Of a stretch of 64,000 bases of DNA, positions 45,909-54,035 are shown in pieces. Position numbers and translations under genes: made by a program. The stretch comes from Vibrio cholerae (GTDB taxonomy: Bacteria; Actinomycetota; Actinomycetes; Actinomycetales; Micrococcaceae), in contig WNZI01000005.1 of assembly GCA_009728235.1 (NCBI GenBank), forward strand, positions 1 to 64,000. Direction: 5' to 3'. The notes under the pieces were generated by a model. That model was not told where the DNA came from and did not search any database. It was given only the letters and a program-made list of their open reading frames with translations. The first letter of the stretch is position 1, and every line of letters starts with the position of its first letter.

Positions 45909-47164
45909 CCGAAGACCGCCGTCGCGACGGTGAAGATCACCAGGCCCGCCAGCGAGCCGACCACTGTCCCGTTGATGCGGATGAACTGCAGGTCCTTGCC
46001 GACCTGCAGTTCGATCTTCCGCGAGGTCTCCTCGGCGTCCCAGCGACCCACGGTCTCCGAGATGACTCCGGCGATCTCACTGCGATAGGTCCGCACGGCG
46101 TAGGACGCACCGTCGGCGATCCAGCGATTCACCTTGCCCGCCAGTTCCACGTCGCTGGTGAGGCGCGAGCCGAAGTCACGCACGGCCGCCTTGAAGTTGG
46201 ACGTCAGTTCGCTCTCCGGATCGTTCACCGCCTCGAGCAGTGCGCCCTTGATGGTTGCCCAGGTCCGAGCCGTGAGGTCGCGGACCCGGGGGTCGTCGAG
46301 CAGCTGCCCCTTGATCTCCTCGGCCTTCGCGATGGTCTCGGGCTTGTGCTGGAGGTCCTGTGCGAGATCCCGCAGGTACTTGTCGATCGCGAGCCGTACG
46401 TCGTGCTGCGGATCCTCCTGCACTGCCCGGATGAACTTCGACAACTCGGCATGTACGCGGTCCCCGACGACGCCGTCCACCAGCCGCGGAACCCAGGTGG
46501 GAGAGCGCTGGGCGACGACCCTCGTGACGACGCCGTAGTTCGCGTCCACCCAGTCGCCCGCGCGGTCCACGAGCAGGTCCACGAGCCGGTGGTGGTGACC
46601 CTCCGCGAAGACGCGTTCGGCGATACTGCCGATCGGTGGGCCCCACGGCGGCTCCAGCAGGTGCTTGCGGACCATGGACTCGATGACCCCCTGGACGGCG
46701 TCGTCGTTCAGGACGGTGAAGAGGCCGCGGATCAGCGCCGCACCCTCTGCAGCGACGCGGTCCGCGCTCTCGGGCTTCTCGAGCCACGCGCCCACCTTCT
46801 GCGCGATCTGCACCGAGTCCAGTTTGGAACGCACCACGTCCTCGGACAGGAAGTTCTCCTCGACGAACTGGCCGAGGGACTCGCCGATCTGGTCCTTCTT
46901 GCGGGGGATGATCGCGGTGTGCGGGATCTTCAGGCCCATCGGGTGCTTGAAGAGGGCGGTCACCGCGAACCAGTCGGCCAGCGCGCCCACCATGCCGCCC
47001 TCGGCTGCCGCGCGGACGTACTCGAGCCACGGATAGTCGTCCTGCAGCGCGAAGGCGACCACGAAGATGGCAGCCATGACCACCAGCAGTCCCGTGGCGA
47101 CCATCTTCATGCGGCGGAGGGCGGCCGCCCGCTCCGCGTCGGTCCCGGCCATCTGAGCATTCAC
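45905..47164 (-). CDS. DUF445 family membrane protein
   Basis: 419 residues. An N-terminal membrane helix (VATGLLVVMAAIFVVAFAL) is followed by the family signature EGGMVGALADWFAVTALFKHPMGL and IPHTAIIPRKKDQIGESLGQFVEENFLS. A long helical repeat region and a C-terminal membrane helix (GTVVGSLAGLVIFTVATAVFG) complete it. GTG 47164 is chosen because the family N-terminus follows; Met codons further upstream have no match. Function unknown, YheB/YjiN-like. Confidence 0.88.
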   Translation of the reverse strand: MNAQMAGTDAERAAALRRMKMVATGLLVVMAAIFVVAFALQDDYPWLEYVRAAAEGGMVGALADWFAVTALFKHPMGLKIPHTAIIPRKKDQIGESLGQFVEENFLSEDVVRSKLDSVQIAQKVGAWLEKPESADRVAAEGAALIRGLFTVLNDDAVQGVIESMVRKHLLEPPWGPPIGSIAERVFAEGHHHRLVDLLVDRAGDWVDANYGVVTRVVAQRSPTWVPRLVDGVVGDRVHAELSKFIRAVQEDPQHDVRLAIDKYLRDLAQDLQHKPETIAKAEEIKGQLLDDPRVRDLTARTWATIKGALLEAVNDPESELTSNFKAAVRDFGSRLTSDVELAGKVNRWIADGASYAVRTYRSEIAGVISETVGRWDAEETSRKIELQVGKDLQFIRINGTVVGSLAGLVIFTVATAVFG

Positions 47165-47282
47165 CCTCCCGAGTCTATCGAGGCCGCCTACCGGTGGGGC
47201 GCGGGGTCCGGGCCGTTGGTGCGCCGGACACGCCGTCACGTACGGTGTTACCGACACCACCGACGACGTGAAGGAATGCCCT

Positions 47283-48149
47283 GTGCGTCCTGTGATCTTC
47301 GCCCACCGCGGCAGCAGCGGCACCTACGCCGAACACACGCATGCAGCGTTCCTGCAGGCGCTCGCCGACGGCGCCGACGGCGTGGAGTGCGATGTCCATC
47401 TGAGTCGCGACGGACAGCTGGTGTGTTTCCATGACACGACGGTGGACCGGACCACGAACGGATCGGGCGACGTGGGGGATCTGACCCTGGCCGAGCTGCG
47501 ACAGCTCGATGTGTCCTCCTGGAAGGGTGTGAGCATCCCGGCCGAGTACGGCGACGCGACCGAGCAGTTCATGGCGCTCGCCGATCTCCTGATCCTGCTG
47601 CGCCGGGCCGGGCGACCGGTCAGGCTCGCCATCGAGCTGAAGCACCCGAGTCCCCAGGGCCTGCGGCTCGAGGAAGCGCTGATCGCCTTCCTCATGGACG
47701 AGGGCTGGAACCCGGAATCCTCGATGCTCGGCGGGATCGAGGTCAGCTTCATGAGCTTCAACCCCGATTCGATGCGGCAGCTCGCGGAATCCGCACCGCC
47801 CCACGTCCTGTGCCAACTGGTGGCCGACATCAGCCCCCAGGAGGTCCGTGACGCCCTCAGGCTCGGACCGCTCATGGAGGGGGCACTGATCAGGGTCATG
47901 CACCGGGCCCTGAAGGAGGGCGAGGGTCTCATCGACCACCAGGACGTGGGCATCGCGGGGCCCGGCATGAAGTACGTCCACAGGCATCCCGACCGTGTGC
48001 GGCGCTGGGTCCGGGACGGCGTCCGGGTGCGGGCATGGACCGTCAACGCCGTGGAGGACGCCCTGTTCCTCGCGGATCTCGGGGTCCAGGAGATGACGAC
48101 CGACTATCCGGCGCGGTTGCGCCTGGCCTTCGAGGGCGCCGGGAAGTAA
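47283..48149 (+). CDS. glycerophosphodiester phosphodiesterase
   Basis: 288-residue GDPD TIM barrel. The catalytic segment is IFAHRGSSGTYAEHTHAAF (HR, then the usual E-N replaced by E-H-T), followed by GADGVECDVHLSRDGQLVCFHD with the metal-binding Glu/Asp and catalytic His. AIELKHPSPQG and a C-terminal VRAWTVNAVEDALFLADLGV complete the barrel. GTG 47283 opens the domain directly. There is no signal peptide, so it probably acts in the cytoplasm on glycerophosphodiesters from lipid turnover. Confidence 0.92.
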   Translation: MRPVIFAHRGSSGTYAEHTHAAFLQALADGADGVECDVHLSRDGQLVCFHDTTVDRTTNGSGDVGDLTLAELRQLDVSSWKGVSIPAEYGDATEQFMALADLLILLRRAGRPVRLAIELKHPSPQGLRLEEALIAFLMDEGWNPESSMLGGIEVSFMSFNPDSMRQLAESAPPHVLCQLVADISPQEVRDALRLGPLMEGALIRVMHRALKEGEGLIDHQDVGIAGPGMKYVHRHPDRVRRWVRDGVRVRAWTVNAVEDALFLADLGVQEMTTDYPARLRLAFEGAGK

Positions 48150-48187
48150 CCCGCACAGGGTGCCGGGGGGTGTGATTGAGTGAGAAG

Positions 48188-50005
48188 ATGCAATCCCCCA
48201 TCGAGGACTATGCACTGGTCTCGGACCTCCATACCGGTGCGCTCATCTCCCGGGACGGCAGCGTCGACTGGCTCTGCTTCCCCCGGTTCGACTCCGCGTC
48301 GGTGTTCGCCGCGATGCTCGGCACAGCTGAGCACGGCCGCTGGCTGGTGGCGCCGTCGTCGGCGGACGCCGAGGTGGTGGAGCGCAGCTACATCGACTCG
48401 ACCTTCGTCCTCCAGACCCGCTGGAGTACTCCCGGGGGCGAGGTGCTGGTCACCGACTTCATGCCCGTGACGGACCGGCGAGCCAACGTGGTCCGGCGCA
48501 TCCAGGGGCTGCGGGGGACGGTCTCCCTGCGCCAGGAACTCGAGATCCGCTTCGGGTACGGCGAGATCGTGCCGTGGGTCAGCCAGGGGACCGACGACGA
48601 CGGCAGGCCCCTGCTCCTGGCCATCGCCGGTCCGGACGCACTCCTGCTCCGCGGGCCCCGGCTGAAGGCCACCGACCACCGCCACGAGGGCACCTTCGAG
48701 GTGTTGGCGGGCGACGTCGTCGACCTCGAACTGATCTGGTACCCCTCGCACCGCGACGAGCCACCGGCCCTGGACGTCGACGAGGCGCTGGACAGCACGA
48801 TCAGCTACTGGCGCGCGTGGGCGGCGAGCTGTTCCGACGACGGCGAGTACGCGGACGCGGTCCAGCGTTCCCTGCTGGTGCTGCGCGCGCTCACGCACGA
48901 GGACACCGGCGGCATCGTCGCTGCCCCCACGACGTCCCTGCCGGAGCACTTCGGGGGAGCCCGGAACTGGGACTACCGCTTCTGCTGGCTCCGCGACGCG
49001 GCCCTGACACTCGAGGCCATGATGACCCACGGCTTCGCCGAGGAGGCGCTCGAGTGGAGAAACTGGCTGCTCCGGGCGGTCGCGGGTGATCCCGAGGACC
49101 TCCAGATCATGTACGGCGTGGCCGGTGAGCGGCACCTGCCCGAGCGGGAGCTCGACCACCTGCCGGGGTACGCGGGCTCCGTCCCGGTGCGCATCGGCAA
49201 CGGTGCCGTGGACCAGTACCAGGCCGACGTCGTCGGCGAGGTGATGGTGGCCCTGGAGAAGCTGCGCGGCCACGGCGTCACGGAGGACAGCTTCTCCTGG
49301 CCGCTGCAGCGGGCGCTCCTCGGGTTCGCCGAGAACCACCTGCACGACCGCGATCACGGGATCTGGGAGATGCGCGGGGACCTCCAGCACTTCACCCACT
49401 CCCGCGTGATGATGTGGGCGGCGTTCGACTGCGCGGTGCGGGCGGTCCGCGACCACGGGCTGAGCGGGCCGCAGGAGCACTGGGCGGCGATCCGCGACGG
49501 GTTGCGGGAGGAGATCCTCGAGCGCGGGTTCGACCGCGACCTCGATTCTTTCACCCAGGTGTACGGCGGCGCGGAGGTGGACGCCTCACTCCTGCAGCTG
49601 CCGCAGGTCGGTTTCCTCGACTACGACGACCCGATGATGCTCGGAACGGTGGCGCGCATCGAGCAGGACCTGCTGAACGGGCAGGGACTCCTGCTCCGCT
49701 ACCGGACCGACAACTCGGACGACGGGCTCGAGCCGGGCGAGCACCCGTTCCTCGCGTGTTCCTTCTGGCTCGTCGAGCAGTACGCCCACAGCGGCCGGCC
49801 GGACGAGGCGACGGCGCTCATGGACCAGCTCGTGGGTTACTCCAACGAGCTGGGGCTGCTGTCCGAGGAGTACGACGCCGTCGAGAACCGCATGGCGGGC
49901 AACTTCCCCCAGGCGTTCTCGCATCTGGCGCTCGTGCGGGCCGCGGACGCCCTGCAGCTGGCCAGGGGCGAAGCCGGCGCCCACGAGTCGGTCGCTCGGG
50001 AGTAG
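48188..50005 (+). CDS. glycoside hydrolase family 15 protein (glucoamylase or trehalase type)
   Basis: 605 residues. The N-terminal beta-sandwich domain opens QSPIEDYALVSDLHTGALIS and DGSVDWLCFPRFDSASVFAAMLG, the actinobacterial GH15 pattern shared with the mycobacterial trehalase type. The (alpha/alpha)6 barrel includes GGARNWDYRFCWLRDAALTLEAM and the C-terminal EQYAHSGRPDEATALMDQLVGYSNELGLLSEEYD, which carries a catalytic acid region. ATG 48188 is used; a TTG 12 bases earlier is in frame. The exact substrate (trehalose or alpha-glucan) cannot be read from sequence. Confidence 0.92.
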   Translation: MQSPIEDYALVSDLHTGALISRDGSVDWLCFPRFDSASVFAAMLGTAEHGRWLVAPSSADAEVVERSYIDSTFVLQTRWSTPGGEVLVTDFMPVTDRRANVVRRIQGLRGTVSLRQELEIRFGYGEIVPWVSQGTDDDGRPLLLAIAGPDALLLRGPRLKATDHRHEGTFEVLAGDVVDLELIWYPSHRDEPPALDVDEALDSTISYWRAWAASCSDDGEYADAVQRSLLVLRALTHEDTGGIVAAPTTSLPEHFGGARNWDYRFCWLRDAALTLEAMMTHGFAEEALEWRNWLLRAVAGDPEDLQIMYGVAGERHLPERELDHLPGYAGSVPVRIGNGAVDQYQADVVGEVMVALEKLRGHGVTEDSFSWPLQRALLGFAENHLHDRDHGIWEMRGDLQHFTHSRVMMWAAFDCAVRAVRDHGLSGPQEHWAAIRDGLREEILERGFDRDLDSFTQVYGGAEVDASLLQLPQVGFLDYDDPMMLGTVARIEQDLLNGQGLLLRYRTDNSDDGLEPGEHPFLACSFWLVEQYAHSGRPDEATALMDQLVGYSNELGLLSEEYDAVENRMAGNFPQAFSHLALVRAADALQLARGEAGAHESVARE

Positions 50006-50016
50006 ACCCCCGGCAC

Positions 50017-50050
50017 CACAGAGCGCCGCCGTGTCCGGCGACGCTCTGTG
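50017..50050 (+). terminator. terminator after the GH15 gene
   Basis: CACAGAGCGCCGCC and the inverted CCGGCGACGCTCTGTG pair around GTGT; the stem is about 13 bases, 12 bases beyond the stop. Confidence 0.65.
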
Positions 50051-50121
50051 TGCTGCAGGAGGGCGCAGGAGCCCCGACACCACGACGGCGGGCCCCGGGA
50101 AGGGCGACCCGCCGTCGTCGA

Positions 50122-51312
50122 TCAGACCGTGACGCCCTGCGGCTTGAGGACCACCTTGATGGTTCCGTCCGTCTTCTTCTGGAAGTTCCGGTACGCGGCA
50201 GGAGCCTCGTCGATCGAGACCTCGTGGGTCATCAGGTCGGTGACGCCCAGGGGGTCGGACGCTTCCTCGACGATCGGCAGGAGCTCGTCCGTCCACCGGC
50301 GGACGTTGCACTGTCCCATGCGGAACTGGATCTGCTTGTCGAACATGGAGAGCAGCGGCATGGGGGTCGCGGATCCTCCGTACACTCCGCTGAGGGACAC
50401 CGTGCCGCCGCGGCGGACGGCGTCGATCGCCGAGTGCAGGACGGTCACGCGGTCGCTGCCGCCCGTCTCCATCACCTTCTGGGCCAGCTTGTCCGGCAGG
50501 ATACCGACTGCGTGCTGGGCGAAGGCGCCGACGGGGGAACCGTGGGCTTCCATGCCGACGGCGTCGACGATGGCGTCCGGTCCGCGCCCGTTGGTCATGC
50601 TGCGCAGTTCCTCGGCGGTGTTCTTCGTGAAGTCGATGGTCTCGATGCCGTGGCGCTTGGCCATCTCGCGGCGTTCGGGGACCGGCTCGACGGCGATAAC
50701 GCGGTGGCCGAGGTACTTGCCGATCCGGGCGGCGAACTGGCCCACCGGGCCGAGACCGTACACGGCCAGCACGCCGTCCTTCGGGACGTCCGCGTACTGG
50801 ACGCCCTGCCAGGCGGTGGGGAGGATGTCCGAGAGGTAGAGGTAGCGCTCATCCGGCAGGTCGTGCCCCACCTTGACGGGTCCGTAGTCCGCGAAGGGCA
50901 CGCGCAGGTACTCGGCCTGGCCGCCGGGGACGGAACCGTAGAGCTCCGAGAAGCCGAGCAGGGCCGCTCCCGATCCGGCCGAATGGACCTGCGTGGTCTC
51001 GCACTGCGACTGCAGGCCGCGCTTGCACATGAAGCAGTAGCCGCAGGAGATGTTGAACGGGACGACGACGCGGTCGCCGACCTTCAGGTTGGTGACGCCG
51101 GCTCCGACCTCCTCGACGATACCCATGGGCTCGTGTCCGAGGATGTCACCCTTGTGCATGTAGGGGCCGAGGACCTCGTAGAGGTGGAGGTCCGAGCCGC
51201 AGATCGCGGTCGAGGTGACGCGGATGATCGCGTCGGTCGGCTCCTGGATGGTGGGGTCGGGCACGTTCTCGACGCTGACGTTGCGCTTGCCCTGCCATGT
51301 CACTGCCTTCAT
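50122..51312 (-). CDS. zinc-dependent alcohol dehydrogenase (formaldehyde dehydrogenase-like)
   Basis: 396-residue medium-chain dehydrogenase. The catalytic zinc site includes CGSDLHLYEVLG and GHEPMGIVEEVG, the structural zinc is the four-cysteine loop CGYCFMCKRGLQSQC, and the NAD loop is AVYGLGPVGQFAARIGKYLG. The large insertion and the end SIDEAPAAYRNFQKKTDGTIKVVLKPQG fit glutathione-independent formaldehyde dehydrogenase-like enzymes. ATG 51312 has a GGAGACACC ribosome site. The substrate is uncertain. It is monocistronic. Confidence 0.9.
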   Translation of the reverse strand: MKAVTWQGKRNVSVENVPDPTIQEPTDAIIRVTSTAICGSDLHLYEVLGPYMHKGDILGHEPMGIVEEVGAGVTNLKVGDRVVVPFNISCGYCFMCKRGLQSQCETTQVHSAGSGAALLGFSELYGSVPGGQAEYLRVPFADYGPVKVGHDLPDERYLYLSDILPTAWQGVQYADVPKDGVLAVYGLGPVGQFAARIGKYLGHRVIAVEPVPERREMAKRHGIETIDFTKNTAEELRSMTNGRGPDAIVDAVGMEAHGSPVGAFAQHAVGILPDKLAQKVMETGGSDRVTVLHSAIDAVRRGGTVSLSGVYGGSATPMPLLSMFDKQIQFRMGQCNVRRWTDELLPIVEEASDPLGVTDLMTHEVSIDEAPAAYRNFQKKTDGTIKVVLKPQGVTV

Positions 51313-51411
51313 GGTGTCTCCTTTGGGGTAGTAAGTAGGCTTTCCTTCCCTACTATTCACCCCTTCGACACGAATGGAAAGCCGGCGGCCCGCGTCGCCT
51401 AGCCTTGACGG

Positions 51412-52140
51412 GTGACGCTCTCCTCTTCGCCCGCGGTCCGCGTTGCGCTGTCCGTGGCCATAGCCACCGGGCTGTACGGGTTGTCCTTCGGCGCCCTGTC
51501 CGTCGCTGCGGGCCTCGATCTCCTCCAGACCATGGCGCTCAGCCTCCTGCTGTTCAGTGGCGGTTCGCAGTTCGCGTTCATCGGGGTCATCGCCGGTGGT
51601 GGGAGCGGGATCTCCGCGATGTCCGCAGCGGCGTTGCTCGGTATCCGCAACGGCATCTACGGCATGCAGGTCAACGTGCTGCTGAGGCCTCCGGGCCGGC
51701 GGAAGCTCCTCGCCGCGCACGTCACGATCGACGAATCGGTGGCGACGGCGACGGGCCAGACCGACCCGGACGAGCAACGCCGGGGGTTCTGGGCCGCGGG
51801 CATCGGCGTGTTCGTGCTGTGGAACCTGTTCACGCTCGTGGGCGCCCTCGCGGGCAATGCGATGGGCGACCCTGCCCGGTGGGGGCTCGACGGCGCCGCG
51901 GTCGCCGCGTTCCTGGGGCTGCTCTGGCCCCGGATCCGGTCCCGCGAGCCGGCAGCGATCGCCGTCGTCTGCGCCGTGGTCACGCTGCTCGCCGTGCCCT
52001 TCGTGCCGCCCGGCGTGCCGATCCTCATCGCGGCCGTCGTGGCGGGCGTTCTCGGACTGTCCGGCCTCGGCCCGGCCACGGAGGGTCTGGAGCCCGACGT
52101 CGAACCCTATCCCTCCGGCTCCACCGGGACTTCCTCGTGA
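51412..52140 (+). CDS. AzlC family ABC-type/branched-chain amino acid exporter subunit
   Basis: 242 residues with about seven membrane helices. The AzlC core is GLYGLSFGALSVAAGLDLLQTMALSLLLFSGGSQFAFIG and LLGIRNGIYGMQVNVLLR. AzlC with AzlD exports branched-chain amino acids and analogues such as azaleucine. GTG 51412 lies 99 bases from the divergent dehydrogenase start. It overlaps azlD by four bases (GTGA). Confidence 0.9.
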   Translation: MTLSSSPAVRVALSVAIATGLYGLSFGALSVAAGLDLLQTMALSLLLFSGGSQFAFIGVIAGGGSGISAMSAAALLGIRNGIYGMQVNVLLRPPGRRKLLAAHVTIDESVATATGQTDPDEQRRGFWAAGIGVFVLWNLFTLVGALAGNAMGDPARWGLDGAAVAAFLGLLWPRIRSREPAAIAVVCAVVTLLAVPFVPPGVPILIAAVVAGVLGLSGLGPATEGLEPDVEPYPSGSTGTSS

Positions 52141-52448
52141 ACCTGTGGGGGTGGATCCTGCTCGCCTGCGCCATCTCGATCGCGACGAAGTTCCTCGGCT
52201 TCATGGTGCCGGCGAAACTGCTCGACAACCCGCGGATGCTGCGCATCGCGGGGTCGCTCACCATCGGCCTGCTCGCAGCCCTCACGGCGACGAACACGTT
52301 CGCCTCGGGCCAGGCCCTGGTGGTCGACGCGCGGGTGGTGGCGCTCCTGGCGGCCGCCGTCGCCCTGTGGCTGAGGGCGCCGTTCCTCGTGGTGGTGGTG
52401 GTCGGCGCGCTCGCGGCCGGCGTCGCCCGGCTGCTCGGGGCGGCGTAG
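52137..52448 (+). CDS. AzlD domain-containing protein
   Basis: 103-residue small partner of AzlC with four membrane helices (LWGWILLACAISIATKFLGF, LRIAGSLTIGLLAALTATNT, VVALLAAAVALWL, FLVVVVVGALAAGVARLLG). GTG 52137 overlaps the azlC stop, so the two subunits are translationally coupled. It ends eight bases before the convergent YnfA gene. Confidence 0.88.
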   Translation: MNLWGWILLACAISIATKFLGFMVPAKLLDNPRMLRIAGSLTIGLLAALTATNTFASGQALVVDARVVALLAAAVALWLRAPFLVVVVVGALAAGVARLLGAA

Positions 52449-52456
52449 CGCCCTTC

Positions 52457-52795
52457 TCAGACGGAGGACCGCGGCATGAACATGATCAGCGCGACGCCGA
52501 GAAGGCAGACCGCCGAGCCGAGGTAGTCCCAGCGGTCCGGGCGGAAGCCGTCGACGAAGACTCCCCATGCCAGTGAGCCCGCCACGAAGACCCCGCCGTA
52601 GGCCGCGAGGATCCGCCCGAAGTTGGGGTCCGGCTGCAGCGTCGCCACGAAGCCGTACGCTCCCAGCGCCATGACGCCCAGCCCGGCCCACCACCAGGGC
52701 CGGCCTTCGCGCACGGCCTGCCAGATGAGCCACGCGCCACCGATCTCGGCGCCCGCGGCCAGGACGAACAGGAGGGTCATGCGCAGGATCGTCAT
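52457..52795 (-). CDS. YnfA family small membrane protein
   Basis: 112 residues, four membrane helices. The family features [57 protein letters not shown] and [25 protein letters not shown] are all present. YnfA is related to small multidrug resistance proteins and may export toxic cations. ATG 52795. Convergent with azlD; the ackA gene lies upstream on the same strand, 87 bases away. Confidence 0.92.
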   Translation of the reverse strand: MTILRMTLLFVLAAGAEIGGAWLIWQAVREGRPWWWAGLGVMALGAYGFVATLQPDPNFGRILAAYGGVFVAGSLAWGVFVDGFRPDRWDYLGSAVCLLGVALIMFMPRSSV

Positions 52796-52882
52796 GGCTC
52801 CAGTCTGCCCGAGCGTGACCGGAGCCGGTGGGCAGGACGCAGGAGGAACACCCGCCGCCCGCAGGCGCCGGATCGCCGGGGG

Positions 52883-53998
52883 TCAGGACCCGCCGACGAC
52901 GGCGGCGGTCGCCTCCGCGATCGCTGCCTCCTCGTTCGTGGGCACCACCAGCACGGGAAAGGCCGATGACGGCGTGCTGATGACGCGGGCCTCCTTGCTG
53001 CGCCGGCCGTTCTCGTCGTCGTCGAGCTCGAGGCCGAGGGCGCCGAGCTTCGACACGACGGCGGCACGGAAATCCCCGGCATTCTCACCGATGCCCGCCG
53101 TGAACACGAGTGCCTCGGCGCCCCCCACCGCCACGTGGTACCCGCCGACGTACTTGGCGAGCCTGTAGGAGGCCAGCTCGATAGCGAGTTTCGCGCGTTC
53201 CCCGCCGGAGTCGGCGGATTCCGTCACGGACCGCATGTCATTGGTCCCGGTGAGCCCTTTCAGCCCGCTGTCGCGGTTGAGCAGGGTGTCGAGGTCCTTC
53301 TCCGAGTACCCCTCCCGCAGCAGGAACAGCAGGATGGACGGGTCGATGTCGCCCGAGCGCGTCCCCATGACCAGGCCTTCGAGCGGGGTGAAGCCCATGG
53401 AGGTGTCGATGCTCTCGCCGTGGCGCACCGCCGTCACGGAGGCGCCGTTCCCGAGATGCGCGATGACGCCGGTGAAGGTGTCCCTGCCGAGCAGTCCGGC
53501 GGCGCCACGCGCCACATAGGCGTGGGACGTCCCGTGGAAGCCGTAGCGCCGGATGCCGTACTTCCGGTACAGCTCGTCCGGCACGGCGTAGCGCCAGGCG
53601 CGCTCGGGCAGGGTGCGGTGGAAGGCCGTGTCGAAGACGGCCACCTGTGGCATGTTCGGCCACTTCTCGGTGATGGCCCGGATGCCCGTGACGGCCGCAG
53701 GATTGTGCAGCGGCGCCAGGGGGTTGAGCCGCTCGATGGCGCGGGTGATCTCGTTGTCGATCAGGACGGGCGCGCTGAAGCGCTCACCGCCGTGCACCAC
53801 GCGATGCCCGACGGCGTCGATCGCGCGTCCGTCGAGCGCGGCGGCCACGTCGCCGTCGACGCGGTCCAGGGCGGCTGCGTGGTCCGGTACCTCGGATTCA
53901 CCGATGCGCTCGACGAGTCCTTCCGCGAGGACGTCCTCGCCCTCACGGATCTGGTACTTGAGCGAGGACGAGCCGGAGTTGATGACGAGGATGATCAT
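52883..53998 (-). CDS. ackA: acetate kinase
   Basis: Interconverts acetyl phosphate plus ADP with acetate plus ATP. 371 residues with the ASKHA phosphate loop VINSGSSSLKYQI, the second signature VAVFDTAFHRTLPERAW, GFHGTSHAYVARGA, HLGNGASVTAVRHGES and FTAGIGENAGDFR. ATG 53998 follows the pta stop by 37 bases, so pta-ackA is one operon. The C-terminal ETVPTNEEAAIAEAT-type end is intact. Confidence 0.96.
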   Translation of the reverse strand: MIILVINSGSSSLKYQIREGEDVLAEGLVERIGESEVPDHAAALDRVDGDVAAALDGRAIDAVGHRVVHGGERFSAPVLIDNEITRAIERLNPLAPLHNPAAVTGIRAITEKWPNMPQVAVFDTAFHRTLPERAWRYAVPDELYRKYGIRRYGFHGTSHAYVARGAAGLLGRDTFTGVIAHLGNGASVTAVRHGESIDTSMGFTPLEGLVMGTRSGDIDPSILLFLLREGYSEKDLDTLLNRDSGLKGLTGTNDMRSVTESADSGGERAKLAIELASYRLAKYVGGYHVAVGGAEALVFTAGIGENAGDFRAAVVSKLGALGLELDDDENGRRSKEARVISTPSSAFPVLVVPTNEEAAIAEATAAVVGGS

Positions 53999-54035
53999 GG
54001 GGGTCCTGTCCCTGGTGGAGTGCAGACGGAAACGG